From contig NZ_KE383918.1 of the NCBI RefSeq assembly GCF_000422785.1, positions 155,748-219,747 of the forward strand: a stretch of DNA of 64,000 nucleotides, given 5' to 3'. A model generated the notes under the pieces. The model was not told the DNA's origin and did no database searches. It saw only the letters and a program-made list of their open reading frames with translations. Source of the stretch: Pseudovibrio exalbescens DSM 16456 (GTDB lineage: Bacteria > Pseudomonadota > Alphaproteobacteria > Rhizobiales > Stappiaceae). The translations under genes were made by a program, and so were the position numbers. Below, one piece after another: positions 35,139 through 44,194 of the stretch (position 1 is the stretch's first letter; the number at the start of each line of letters is the position of its first letter).

Positions 35139-35919
35139 TAGGGAAAACATCGCGGATCTGGACCTTTTGGTGGATGCGGCCAAGGAAGGGGGGCAGATCG
35201 CTCTCTCGTATTTTGGCAACAATCCGCGCACCTGGATGAAGGAAGGCGACAGCCCGGTATCCGTGGCGGATATCGAGGTGGACGAATTTCTCGCCGACAC
35301 ATTGCGCCGGGCCCGCCCTGAGTACGGCTGGCTCTCCGAGGAAACCGAGGATGACCTCAGCCGGCTTGACAACGCCCGGATTTTTGTCGTGGACCCCATA
35401 GATGGCACGCGCGCGTTTCTGGAAGGACGCACGGAATGGTGTCTGTCATTGGCTGTGGTGGAGAACCAGCGGCCCGCTGCGGGCGTGATCTATTGCCCGG
35501 TGCGCGATGAAATGTTCACCGCTGTTATTGGGCAGGGGGCGTTTTTGAATGGCGAACGCATAACGGTTGGCGAACTGGACACCCTCAACGGGGCCAATGT
35601 GGCGGGACCGAAGACACTGCTGGACTCGCAGGAGGCCAAAGCATCCGGGCTGGTGTACGCGCCTTATATCCGATCTCTGGCCTACAGATTCGCCATGGTT
35701 GCGGCTGGACGGCTGGATGCCGGCATGGCGCGAGCTAGAGCCCGCGATTGGGACCTTGCGGCAGCTGATGTTCTCCTTGCGGAAGCTGGTGGACAGCTGG
35801 TGGATATGCACGGAAATCGGCTTCTCTACAACAAATCAACCACAAAACATCCGGCTCTGCTGGCGTCTGCGCGTGGACTGTTTAATAAGCTTCAGGTAAT
35901 GGCTACTACCTATGAGTAG
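35125..35919 (+). CDS. Inositol monophosphatase family protein (CysQ-like)
   Basis: 264 residues. The lithium-sensitive phosphatase metal motifs are there: GWLSEETEDD, the signature VVDPIDGTRAFLEG, and WDLAAADVLLAEAGGQLVD. Members act on inositol phosphates or on 3'(2')-phosphoadenosine 5'-phosphate. The start is a TTG at 35125 inside the end of pmbA, with GGAAGGA about 7 bp upstream; no in-frame ATG lies before the first conserved helix. First gene of a run with DUF4170, DUF374, waaA and lpxK, which suggests a tie to envelope synthesis. Confidence 0.88.
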   Translation: MQEADRENIADLDLLVDAAKEGGQIALSYFGNNPRTWMKEGDSPVSVADIEVDEFLADTLRRARPEYGWLSEETEDDLSRLDNARIFVVDPIDGTRAFLEGRTEWCLSLAVVENQRPAAGVIYCPVRDEMFTAVIGQGAFLNGERITVGELDTLNGANVAGPKTLLDSQEAKASGLVYAPYIRSLAYRFAMVAAGRLDAGMARARARDWDLAAADVLLAEAGGQLVDMHGNRLLYNKSTTKHPALLASARGLFNKLQVMATTYE

Positions 35920-35969
35920 CCACGCTTATTTTCATGTCTAACCGCGCAAATTGGGTGTTGGAGAAAACA

Positions 35970-36212
35970 ATGTCTGAGCAAGAAAATTCGAAACAACTGC
36001 TGCATCTCGTCTTTGGGGGCGAGCTGGACGATCCCAGTACGTTGCATTTCCGCGACCTCGAAGATCTGGATCTGGTCGGCATTTACCCGAATTACGCAGA
36101 GGCGCACAAGGTCTGGAAAGCCAAGGCGCAGAGCACGGTCGACAATGCGCACATGCGTTATTTCATCGTCCACATGCACCGTTTGCTTGATCCGGAAAAC
36201 GAGGGTAAATAG
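35970..36212 (+). CDS. DUF4170 family small protein
   Basis: 80 residues from the ATG at 35970 (GGAG 6 bp upstream). Contains KQLLHLVFGGELDDPSTLHF, DLDLVGIYPNYAEAHKVWKA, and MRYFIVHMHRLLDP, the usual DUF4170 layout. The family is restricted to alphaproteobacteria and is recurrently found between the inositol-phosphatase and lysophospholipid-acyltransferase genes, as here. Soluble; function unknown. Confidence 0.88.
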   Translation: MSEQENSKQLLHLVFGGELDDPSTLHFRDLEDLDLVGIYPNYAEAHKVWKAKAQSTVDNAHMRYFIVHMHRLLDPENEGK

Positions 36213-36259
36213 GCGCCGGCTTCACGGGGAAGTCGACGAGCTCTTATGAATGGACAGAA

Positions 36260-36949
36260 ATGCTGAAGAAGTTGGGCCGCCACCCCATTGTTCTAAAGGT
36301 ACTCGGCAATGCGTTGGCCTATTATTTGTGGCTGGTGCGCAGAACAAGCACACTTACCATGGAGCCAGCCAACTTCTATGAGGAATACGCTTCCGAACAG
36401 CCTTTCGTTCTCGCCATGTGGCATGGCCAGCACTTTATGGTGCCGTTTGCGCGGCCCAAAGACTGGCCATGCAGTGTCATGATCTCTCGCAGCAATGACG
36501 GGGAGATCAACGCCATTGCCGCTTCCAAGCTTGGGATTGGCCTTATCCGTGCTTCCGGCTCTCAGCGCCAAGACCAGATCGCCAAACGCGGCGGTGTGCG
36601 TGGTTTTGTAGCTGCCTTGCGCGCCCTCAAACAGGGCACCACCATGGGGATGACCGCAGATGTGCCAAAGGGCCCTGCGAGAAAAGCGGGCATGGGTATT
36701 GTTCAGCTTGCAAAACACTCCGGTCGCCCGCTGCTTCCCATTGCTATTGCAACCAGCCGACACTACGATTTTAACAGCTGGGACAAAGCCAGCCTGAACC
36801 TGCCTTTCAGCAAGATCGGTCTGGTTTTTGGTGAGCCCATTCCAGTACCAGAAGATGCCAGTGAGGCTGATCTGGAAATGTACCGCCTGAAACTGGAAAA
36901 CGCCATGAACGAGGTCACTGACAAAGCCTATGCCATCGCCAAGGGATGA
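36260..36949 (+). CDS. DUF374 lysophospholipid/lipid A acyltransferase-like protein
   Basis: 229 residues with one N-terminal hydrophobic segment (LKVLGNALAYYLWLV). The DUF374 blocks are present: VLAMWHGQHFMVPFA, SRSNDGEINAIAASKLG, SGSQ, GMTADVPKGPARKAGMGIVQLA, and LPIAIATSR. The His in WHGQH and the Asp in TADVPKGP are the expected catalytic positions. In the neighbourhood of waaA and lpxK it most likely acylates a lipid A precursor or a related lipid on the cytoplasmic face. Confidence 0.9.
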   Translation: MLKKLGRHPIVLKVLGNALAYYLWLVRRTSTLTMEPANFYEEYASEQPFVLAMWHGQHFMVPFARPKDWPCSVMISRSNDGEINAIAASKLGIGLIRASGSQRQDQIAKRGGVRGFVAALRALKQGTTMGMTADVPKGPARKAGMGIVQLAKHSGRPLLPIAIATSRHYDFNSWDKASLNLPFSKIGLVFGEPIPVPEDASEADLEMYRLKLENAMNEVTDKAYAIAKG

Positions 36950-36959
36950 TAAGCCTAGG

Positions 36960-38267
36960 ATGGCGTCGGCCCTGCTGACGGCCTTCCGAACGGTCGGTGT
37001 GACCGCAACTCCGTTCTTGAGGTTCTTCCATCAACGGCGCGTGCGCGCCGGCAAGGAGGATCCGGCACGGCGCGGGGAGCGCTTCGGCATTGCCTCTCAA
37101 CCGCGCCCTGCGGGCAAACTCGTCTGGATTCATGCGGCGAGTGTCGGGGAGGCCAACGCCGTGTTGCCGGTCGTCAAGGCCATGCTTGATGGCGGCCTTT
37201 CCGTTGTGCTGACAACCGGAACCCTGACTTCCGCACAGGTGGTCGCCCAAGTGCAACTTGAGGGCTTGATCCACCAGTTCGTGCCCTATGACACTTTGCC
37301 CAACATGCGCCGCTTCCTGAGCCACTGGCAGCCGGACCTCGCCATTACGGTGGAATCCGAGATCTGGCCGGTGATGATATCAGAGCTGAAACAGCGCGGC
37401 ATACCGTTGGCCGTGATCAATGGGCGCATGTCGGAAACTTCGTTTCGCAATTGGCAACGCGCGGGCAACCTGTCCAAGGCCGTGTTCGGTGCCGTGGATC
37501 TGGTCGTTGCCCAGTCTGCTGAGGATGCACGTCGTTTTGAAGCGCTGGGCGCTGGCGCCACATGCAATTCAGGCAACATCAAGTTTGATGGTCAGCCCCT
37601 GTCCTATGATGCGGCGGTGGTGGCAGCGTTGCAGCAAGAGATTGGGGAGCGCCCGGTCTGGTTGGCGGCAAGTACACACCCCGGCGAGGAAACCCAGATT
37701 CTGGAGACCCACCAATTGCTGGGCCCGCGGTTTCCCGATTTGCTCACGATCATTGTGCCACGCCACCCCAAACGCGGAGACCTGATTGCGCAGGAGGTTA
37801 AGGGGTTTGGCATGAGCGTTGCAAAGCGTTCAACGGGTGATCCCATCACAACACAGACCCAAGTCTATCTGGCGGACACCCTTGGGGAACTCGGGGTGTT
37901 CTACAAGCTGTGCCCCATTGTATTCATGGGCGGCTCGCTGGTGCCGATCGGTGGACATAACCTGCTGGAGCCGGCGCAGATGCATTGTGCTATTTTATCT
38001 GGCGGAAAAACGACCAACTTTGCGGCAGTCTATCGCCAATTCAATCGCGAGGGTGGGGCTTTGAAAGTGGCCAATCCTGCTGCCTTGGCTGAGGCCGTTG
38101 AGCGGTTGTTGACACATCCGGATGAGGCAGATGCCCTGGCCCTGAAGGCGCAGGAGTTGGTCGCGGCCGGTGCAGGGGCGCTGGATCAAACCTTGAAGGC
38201 GCTGGCGCCTATCCTGCCTGAGGCGGTGTCCGGAAAGGCCCGTGAACAATCAACGGGTGAGGTATAA
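36960..38267 (+). CDS. waaA: 3-deoxy-D-manno-octulosonic acid (Kdo) transferase
   Basis: 435 residues from the ATG at 36960, 11 bp after the previous stop; an ATG at 36930 would overlap that gene and add ten residues. Family blocks: HAASVGEANAVLPVV, VPYDTLPNMRRFLSHWQPDLAI, VESEIWPVMISELKQRGIPL, NGRMSETSFRNW, and the GT-B C-terminal GGSLVPIGGHNLLEPAQM. It adds Kdo to lipid IVA at the inner membrane. Operon with lpxK (3 bp gap). Confidence 0.96.
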   Translation: MASALLTAFRTVGVTATPFLRFFHQRRVRAGKEDPARRGERFGIASQPRPAGKLVWIHAASVGEANAVLPVVKAMLDGGLSVVLTTGTLTSAQVVAQVQLEGLIHQFVPYDTLPNMRRFLSHWQPDLAITVESEIWPVMISELKQRGIPLAVINGRMSETSFRNWQRAGNLSKAVFGAVDLVVAQSAEDARRFEALGAGATCNSGNIKFDGQPLSYDAAVVAALQQEIGERPVWLAASTHPGEETQILETHQLLGPRFPDLLTIIVPRHPKRGDLIAQEVKGFGMSVAKRSTGDPITTQTQVYLADTLGELGVFYKLCPIVFMGGSLVPIGGHNLLEPAQMHCAILSGGKTTNFAAVYRQFNREGGALKVANPAALAEAVERLLTHPDEADALALKAQELVAAGAGALDQTLKALAPILPEAVSGKAREQSTGEV

Positions 38268-38270
38268 GAA

Positions 38271-39299
38271 GTGCCTCGTAAATCCCCGGGTTTTTGGTGG
38301 TCACCCACCCTGACGTGGCAATCCATTGCGTTGGCCCCTGCTGGGGCCATTTACGGCCTTGTTGCAGGAACGCGCATGAAACAGGCCCCGCGCTACACCG
38401 CGGCAGTGCCCGTGATCTGCATTGGCAACTTCACGGTTGGTGGATCGGGCAAGACCCCATTTGCCTTGGCTCTTGCCAAGCTGTTGCGCCAAGCTGGCTA
38501 CAAGCCTGCGTTTTTGCTGCGTGGTTATGGCGGGGCGGCCAAGGGGCCTGTGGCCGTCGAGCCGGCCCTACATCGGGCCGAGGATGTGGGTGATGAAGCC
38601 TTGCTGCTGGTGCGCAGCGCGCCGACCTTCGTGAGTGCGGATCGGGTGAAGGGGGCTCAGCTGATTGAGCGTTCCGGGGCTGATGTCATTTTGATGGATG
38701 ACGGCTTTCAAAATCCATCCCTTTACAAGGATATAAGTCTGGTCGTGGTGGATGCGGCAACCGGGTTTGGCAACAACCAGTGTTTGCCCGCAGGCCCCTT
38801 GCGGGCACCTGTAGCAACACAAATCGGTCATGCCGACCTGATGATCCTCGTGGGGGAGGGGGCTGGCGAGAAGAAGGCCTTGCGCAGTGCAGCCCGGCGC
38901 GGTCTGGAAGTGATCCGGGCTCGTATCACAGCCCAATACCCGGACAGCGTGGATGGGGAAAAGGTGGTTGCATTTGCCGGCATCGGACGGCCACAGAAGG
39001 TCTTTGACACCCTTCAGACGGTTGGCGCAGAACTGGTGGAGACCCTGGAGTTTCCAGACCATCACGCCTATACGGAAGAGGATGCGGAATACATCTTGAG
39101 CCTGGTGGAAGGGAAGGACCTATTGCCTGTCACCACGTCCAAGGACTTCGTTCGTATCAAGGGAAGTGCTCAGCCCCAACTGGCGCGGTTGGCCTCAAAA
39201 ACAGCGGTTCTGGACGTGGAAATGAAACTCGGCGATCCGGACCGTCTCATGGCCGTTTTGACCAAGAGACTGCAGGATCGCCGGTATTCTCGCCCCTGA
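38271..39299 (+). CDS. lpxK: Tetraacyldisaccharide 4'-kinase
   Basis: 342 residues. Walker A GNFTVGGSGKTPFALAL near residue 50, GYGG, DDGFQNPSLYKD (conserved substrate/metal region), and HHAYTEEDAEYI. It phosphorylates the 4' position of the lipid A disaccharide. GTG start at 38271 with GAGG 8 bp upstream, 3 bp after waaA. The order waaA-lpxK is reversed relative to the pathway (LpxK acts before WaaA) but common in alphaproteobacteria. Last gene of the plus-strand cluster. Confidence 0.96.
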   Translation: MPRKSPGFWWSPTLTWQSIALAPAGAIYGLVAGTRMKQAPRYTAAVPVICIGNFTVGGSGKTPFALALAKLLRQAGYKPAFLLRGYGGAAKGPVAVEPALHRAEDVGDEALLLVRSAPTFVSADRVKGAQLIERSGADVILMDDGFQNPSLYKDISLVVVDAATGFGNNQCLPAGPLRAPVATQIGHADLMILVGEGAGEKKALRSAARRGLEVIRARITAQYPDSVDGEKVVAFAGIGRPQKVFDTLQTVGAELVETLEFPDHHAYTEEDAEYILSLVEGKDLLPVTTSKDFVRIKGSAQPQLARLASKTAVLDVEMKLGDPDRLMAVLTKRLQDRRYSRP

Positions 39300-39322
39300 G
39301 TGCAAGCCGATATCGGTGGAGG

Positions 39323-39550
39323 TCAGGCTTCGCGACCGGATTCCTCGTAGCGCTTGTTGGCTGCAATTACGTCCACATAGGCCTCCTGACGGGACACGCT
39401 CCAATACTTGAGCTCATCCAGAGGAATGACTTCTCCAGTGACGGCGCAGCGCACGAAATCGCCAGCGGACAGGATTTGAAAGTCGCCGTCCAGATAGCGA
39501 ATTTTGGCTTCGTTGGGAACGCGGGGGGTATCCATTCTGTTCATCATCAT
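39323..39550 (-). CDS. DUF2093 family small protein
   Basis: 75 residues. AKIRYLDGDFQILSAGDFVRCAVTG, IPLDELKYWSVSRQEAYVD is the DUF2093 pattern, restricted to alphaproteobacteria. A single Cys, no signal, function unknown. Convergent with lpxK with only 23 bp between, a linkage often seen in this order of genes. Confidence 0.9.
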   Translation of the reverse strand: MMMNRMDTPRVPNEAKIRYLDGDFQILSAGDFVRCAVTGEVIPLDELKYWSVSRQEAYVDVIAANKRYEESGREA

Positions 39551-39605
39551 CGCAATAGTTCCTGTTTAAGCGCTAAATAACGTGGCTGCCTGCAAAAAGC
39601 CAGCC

Positions 39606-41039
39606 CTAGCGATTTCGCAGGGGCTGGCCAGCCTCAAGGGCGGCACCTGTCATGTCTGGTGCCGCGCTGGCGGGCGCGTTCTGGTGTTGGTGGCGTTCCT
39701 TGAGTTTGCCGAGTGTGCGCCAACAGATGATTTGTGCCGCCACAGCAAACAGAACTCCACCAATGGCCTGACCTGCAAGCACGCCATTGGCGCCATAAAG
39801 TGCACCGCCAACCCAAGTAAAGGGAATGGTGCCCAGCGTTGCGCGCCCCCAGTTGAATAGCGTGGAGTAAAGCGGGTAGCCCAGATTGTTGAAGGCTGCA
39901 TTGGTGACAAACAAGGCCGCGTTGAACAGGAAGCCGGCTGCGGCGAAGGTGCAGAAGAACGCCAGCAAGCTGCGGCTGTCGCCCGAGGCATTGAAGAAGT
40001 CCGCCAAAGGCTCCTGCATCAGGTACAACAAGAACCAGGCCAGAAGTGAATAGGTCACAACGAACTTGAGGGCATCGCGCAATGCCTGGCCAAGCCGATC
40101 GAACAGGCCGGCGCCAAGGTTCTGACCCAGAATGGGGCCAACCGCGCCCGAAAGTGCGAACAATGCGCCAAAAGCAACGGGAATGACCCGGCCAACAATG
40201 GCCCAACCGGCCACTGCTCCATCACCATAGGCGGAAATCTCGTAGGTAACCCAGGCGTTGCCAACGGGGGTAGCCACGTTGGTCAGAACGGCGGGAAGGG
40301 CGACCGCCATCAATGCTTTCAAATCTGGACGCAGGTAAGCCATTTCCGGTAGGGCCAGAAGGTGGTGGTACCGCGTGATGGCCCAAAAGCCGACCAGCAC
40401 CATGAAGACCCGTGAAGCAACGGAAACGATAGCGGCGCCCGTCAGCCCCATGTCCAGCACGAAGATGAAGATCGGATCGAAAACCGCGATGACAACACCG
40501 CCGAGCAGGGTCAGATACATGGCCCGCTTGGCATCTCCCACGGCACGCAACAACGCCGACAATGCCATGCTCAAACACAAGAGCGGCATGGAGGGAATGA
40601 CGATCTGCAAATACCACAGCGCGAATTCGTAGGTGTCACCACGCGCCCCAAGGGCGGCGACGATGTCCCCCAGAAAAGGGTAGGCGAGAGATACGATAGC
40701 CGCGGAAATGGCAAAGGCTGCCATCAACGATGTGCCCGCCATGCGCCGCGCACCATCCAGATCTTCTGCGCCCAGACGCCGGGATACGTTGGCGCTGGTG
40801 GCAATCGACAAACCTATGCCGACAGCTGTGTTGAAGAATACGATCGTCCCGGCATAACCAATCGCCGCTGCCAGTTCGGCTATGCCGAGCTGAGAGATGT
40901 AAAAGAGATTGGCAAAATCAACGATAAAGATCGCAACCAGCCCAATGGAGCCAGTGGATGTCATCACGAGAACGTGGCGCATCGTTGAGCCACGGGTGAA
41001 TTTGGCCGGCTGCCGTGCCGCCGGACGGGGGGAGGTCAT
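39606..41039 (-). CDS. MATE family efflux transporter
   Basis: 477 residues from the ATG at 41039; farther upstream starts would run into the regulator gene. Twelve membrane helices in two related halves; blocks such as IVDFANLFYISQLGIAELAAAI, GIGLSIATSANVSRRLGAED, and GAVGPILGQNLGAGLFDRLG are typical of MatE. It is an antiporter driven by Na+ or H+ exporting cationic compounds. Transcribed after the MerR-type regulator with 8 bp between, so probably under its control. No Shine-Dalgarno is clear, which fits coupling. Confidence 0.9.
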   Translation of the reverse strand: MTSPRPAARQPAKFTRGSTMRHVLVMTSTGSIGLVAIFIVDFANLFYISQLGIAELAAAIGYAGTIVFFNTAVGIGLSIATSANVSRRLGAEDLDGARRMAGTSLMAAFAISAAIVSLAYPFLGDIVAALGARGDTYEFALWYLQIVIPSMPLLCLSMALSALLRAVGDAKRAMYLTLLGGVVIAVFDPIFIFVLDMGLTGAAIVSVASRVFMVLVGFWAITRYHHLLALPEMAYLRPDLKALMAVALPAVLTNVATPVGNAWVTYEISAYGDGAVAGWAIVGRVIPVAFGALFALSGAVGPILGQNLGAGLFDRLGQALRDALKFVVTYSLLAWFLLYLMQEPLADFFNASGDSRSLLAFFCTFAAAGFLFNAALFVTNAAFNNLGYPLYSTLFNWGRATLGTIPFTWVGGALYGANGVLAGQAIGGVLFAVAAQIICWRTLGKLKERHQHQNAPASAAPDMTGAALEAGQPLRNR

Positions 41040-41047
41040 GGGTGCTG

Positions 41048-41479
41048 TCAGTTCTTGTTTTGTTGTAGTGGCAGCGGCGTATCCGCCGACAATGTTTCTA
41101 TTACGCGGCATTCTTCAATGCGCCCATCACAGCGGTGGTCCAGCATGCGGGTCAGTTCCGAGCGCAACAGTTCCAGCCGTTTGATCTTGGCTTCCACTTC
41201 GGCCAGGTGGGCAGCGGCAATCTTGTCAGCGTCCTTGCACACGGCCTCCGGATGCTTGCTGAGTTCCATCAGCTCGGAAATCATCTCCAGCGAAAAACCA
41301 AGATCGCGACCATGGCGAATGAAGGCCAGTCGCCGAAGGTGCTCTTCGGTATAGCGCCGCTGGCCGCCTTCCGTCCGGGGCGGGGCGGGCAGCAGACCGC
41401 GCTGTTCATAAAAGCGAATGGTCTGGACCTTGGTGCCGGTGCACTGGGCCAAAGCCCCTATGGAATAGTCCTGTGCCAT
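41048..41479 (-). CDS. MerR-family regulator with metal-sensor cysteines
   Basis: 143 residues from the ATG at 41479. The winged-helix part reads YSIGALAQCTGTKVQTIRFY, EQRGLLPAPPRTEGGQRRY. A long dimerisation helix follows, with Cys in AVCKDA, HRCDG and EECRVIETL. This order and spacing resemble the three metal-binding Cys of MerR/ZntR/CadR-type sensors (helix start, helix end, C-terminal loop) although the last two are 7 rather than 9 residues apart. So a thiophilic metal is a likelier signal than a drug, even though the linked gene is a MATE exporter. Confidence 0.9.
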   Translation of the reverse strand: MAQDYSIGALAQCTGTKVQTIRFYEQRGLLPAPPRTEGGQRRYTEEHLRRLAFIRHGRDLGFSLEMISELMELSKHPEAVCKDADKIAAAHLAEVEAKIKRLELLRSELTRMLDHRCDGRIEECRVIETLSADTPLPLQQNKN

Positions 41480-41549
41480 GGCGAGCCTCATAAAACTACA
41501 ATGACTGGAGGGTTATGTGGCTCGCATTAAAAGTGTTTTCAAGCACAAA

Positions 41550-43355
41550 TCAAGGATGATTGCTTTCCCGAGGACGCGCTTCGGCTTCTGAACGTTCCTG
41601 TTCTTCCCGTGGCGTCCGCTGGTGAAGCATCTCTGCCCCGGCATAAGTGCCGCCTTCCAGTTGAAGTTGCAGACGTTCTTCATCGCGCGCACGCACATCG
41701 GCCTCGATCTCGGAAATCCGATCTTGAGGCAATCCAAGAAACGACAGAGCTGCCCGACCAAACACGAGACTGCTCTCGAACGTCTCGCGAATCTGGAAAT
41801 CCACGCCCAGTCGATGCAGATCAAGCGCATGGGCGCGGTCCGTCGCCCGGCAGTAGATCGCGGCATTGGGAAACTCGGCGCGGATCTGCTTTACAGCCTG
41901 ACGCATGATCTGGTCATTCTCGATGCAAAGGGCAATAAGCGTCGCCGTGTCTCCACCTGCTGCTTTGAGGACGTCAAGTCGTGTGGCGTCTCCGTAGTAA
42001 ATGCTGTAGCCCAACTTGCGGGCATAGTTGATGCGATCGGGTCGGTTGTCCAGCGCGGTAATCGAGATGCCTTCGGAGGTCAGCATTTGCGAGACCATCA
42101 TCCCGAAACGGCCGAAACCTACAATCAACACACTTGGATGGGCCGTACCAAAGCCCTCGATCTGCTCGGCAGGAACACCGGCCTTTTTCAAGCGCCGGGC
42201 CAGAAAATCAAGTCCAAGACCGGCAAGCGGTGTCAGCAACATGGACAGGATCACGATGGCCGTGAGGATATTGTTGGTATCACTGGGCAAGATTGCGCTG
42301 CCCGAGGCGGCGGCAAACAGCACGAAGGCAAACTCACCCCCTTGAGGCAGGGTCACGGCAATACGCAGTGCATCGGAGTTGGAGGAGCCGAATGCACGGG
42401 CGAGCCCCCAGATGATGCTCCCTTTCAGGATCATCAGAGCCAGAACACCCACGGCGACAATCAACCAGTTGGCGGCGATGATGTCCAGCTGCAGGGCCAT
42501 GCCGACTGCGATGAAAAACAGCCCCATCAACAATGAGCGGAAGGGCTCGATGTCTGCTTCAAGAGTGTGGCGGAAGCTTGATTCAGCCAGCATGACACCG
42601 GAGAGAAACGCGCCCAACGCCATGGACAGCCCAACAAGCTGCATCAAGCCGGCGCTGCCAAGGGCAACAAGCAGAGCTGCCGCCAACATGACCTCGCGCG
42701 CCCGGCTGCTGGCCAGGAAACTGAAGATCGGTGAAAGCAGGAAACGACCGACAATGACGACGAGGGCCACCGCCCCCACCAGCATGGCCACTTCAATGGC
42801 GACGTCTGTATAGGATTGCTGTCCCATCTTGGGTGTCAGAAGCGAGACCATGGATAGCAACGGCACAATGGACATGTCCTGAAACAGCAAGATGCCGAAT
42901 GCGCGCTGGCCGTAAGGCGCGCTCAGTTGCCCGCGCTCCTGCAGGATTTGAATGGCGAATGCCGTTGAGGACAGGGCCAGACCAAAGCCGGCCACCAGCG
43001 CCACATTGGTAGGCTGCCCCAAAAGCCAGAAGATCGCGCAGAGCACCACGCCGGTTATGATGACCTGCGCGGACCCAAGGCCAAAGATGTCCCGTTTCAT
43101 TTTCCAGAGGCGGGCGGGCTCAAGTTCGAGCCCTATGACAAATAAGAGGAGTACAACCCCCAGTTCCGCAAAAGTGAGGATCTGTTGAGGCTCCTCAAAA
43201 AACTTCAGGCCGAAGGGGCCGATGATAACCCCGGCCACAAGATAACCCACCACAGACCCCAGACCGATACGCTTGGCAAGGGGGACCGCCACCACGGCGG
43301 CAGAGAGAAACATGATGGTCTCGACGAAAAAGGGCGGGACATGGGGGGCGGCCAT
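41550..43355 (-). CDS. CPA2-family cation:proton antiporter (KefB/KefC type)
   Basis: 601 residues: a 12-13 helix Na+/H+ exchanger domain (about 1-385, with GLELEPARLWKMKRDIFGLG and GALAFGLALSSTAFAIQIL-like core), then an RCK_N/TrkA_N domain from about 410 with the nucleotide loop VGFGRFGMMVSQML, ITALDNRPDRI and YYGDATRLDVL. It should exchange K+ for H+ under control of NAD(H) or a glutathione adduct. There is no adjacent KefF/KefG-like ancillary gene. The tail is acidic and Arg/Glu-rich. Confidence 0.92.
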   Translation of the reverse strand: MAAPHVPPFFVETIMFLSAAVVAVPLAKRIGLGSVVGYLVAGVIIGPFGLKFFEEPQQILTFAELGVVLLLFVIGLELEPARLWKMKRDIFGLGSAQVIITGVVLCAIFWLLGQPTNVALVAGFGLALSSTAFAIQILQERGQLSAPYGQRAFGILLFQDMSIVPLLSMVSLLTPKMGQQSYTDVAIEVAMLVGAVALVVIVGRFLLSPIFSFLASSRAREVMLAAALLVALGSAGLMQLVGLSMALGAFLSGVMLAESSFRHTLEADIEPFRSLLMGLFFIAVGMALQLDIIAANWLIVAVGVLALMILKGSIIWGLARAFGSSNSDALRIAVTLPQGGEFAFVLFAAASGSAILPSDTNNILTAIVILSMLLTPLAGLGLDFLARRLKKAGVPAEQIEGFGTAHPSVLIVGFGRFGMMVSQMLTSEGISITALDNRPDRINYARKLGYSIYYGDATRLDVLKAAGGDTATLIALCIENDQIMRQAVKQIRAEFPNAAIYCRATDRAHALDLHRLGVDFQIRETFESSLVFGRAALSFLGLPQDRISEIEADVRARDEERLQLQLEGGTYAGAEMLHQRTPREEQERSEAEARPRESNHP

Positions 43356-43534
43356 GAAAAGATTGTTCCTGATTTTTGACGGTTAATGGGGGCGTCTTGG
43401 CATAATCTCCTCGAAGGATAGCGATAATTACTCAACGAGCAATTACAGAATATACCCAAATTGGGCAGGACGGCTCAGGCCGGCCCGACAAGCTGTTGCA
43501 GGTGCCGGTCGTCAGATCAGGAAGGTGAGCACTC

Positions 43535-44161
43535 TCAGTGATCGAGCAGGTTGTGGTCCGTCAAGACGCGCTTCAGGCCTTTGAAATCCTCAAAAAGGTG
43601 TGTCTTGAGGCCTGCTTTCTGTGCACCTTCAATATTCGTTAGCTTATCGTCAACGAAAAGTGTGGCGTGGGTAGGGTAACCGTAGCGTTCGCACAGATCG
43701 CGAAAAATTTGTGGATCAGGTTTGCGGCGTCCAAACTCGGCCGAAACGTGAATGTTTTCTCCAAATATCTCGACAAGCTCCGGCGCACAGATCTCCAAGC
43801 CTTGCTTGTATAGCATGTTGTTGTTGGTAAGTACCGCTGCCTCAACGGTTTCCGCAACCATGTTGGCCAGCGCCAATACGTGCGGACTGGGCCGCATCAT
43901 GGAACGGCGAACCCGAAAAAAGTCATGGGCAGCCAGTGGCGAGCCGAGCCGCGCGGAAAACCCGGCGAGGTAGGCCTCTGCCGTGTCCGGGGTGCCGGCA
44001 TCGGCGTCGTCATCAAACCCACTGCCCCAGATCGCGGCTTCCACTTCCTCGGCAGGGCGACCGGCCAGACGGGCAAAAGCCTCCACCCGCCCTTTCTCGT
44101 CGAAGTCATAGAGGACGCCGTCCTGATCGACAATGACAAACTCAATCGCGTTAGACATCAT
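43535..44161 (-). CDS. HAD-superfamily hydrolase (phosphoglycolate phosphatase/haloacid dehalogenase-like)
   Basis: 208 residues. Motif I VIVDQDGVLYDFD, motif II AAVLTNNNMLYK, Lys and motif III/IV EFGRRKPDPQIFRDLC and LFVDDKLTNIEGAQKAGL. The cap is the small helical C1 type. Substrate unknown. It is 33 bp downstream of tldD on the same strand and probably co-transcribed with it. Confidence 0.88.
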   Translation of the reverse strand: MMSNAIEFVIVDQDGVLYDFDEKGRVEAFARLAGRPAEEVEAAIWGSGFDDDADAGTPDTAEAYLAGFSARLGSPLAAHDFFRVRRSMMRPSPHVLALANMVAETVEAAVLTNNNMLYKQGLEICAPELVEIFGENIHVSAEFGRRKPDPQIFRDLCERYGYPTHATLFVDDKLTNIEGAQKAGLKTHLFEDFKGLKRVLTDHNLLDH

Positions 44162-44194
44162 AGGTCAGTTCCGTTTGGCTGGAGCCGAGGGGGA

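Noticed and set aside
41480-41549. MerR-type operator with a 19-bp promoter spacer
   Set aside because: TTGAAA and a CCTCC-containing segment are visible on the minus strand, but I could not draw a convincing dyad between -35 and -10 boxes.
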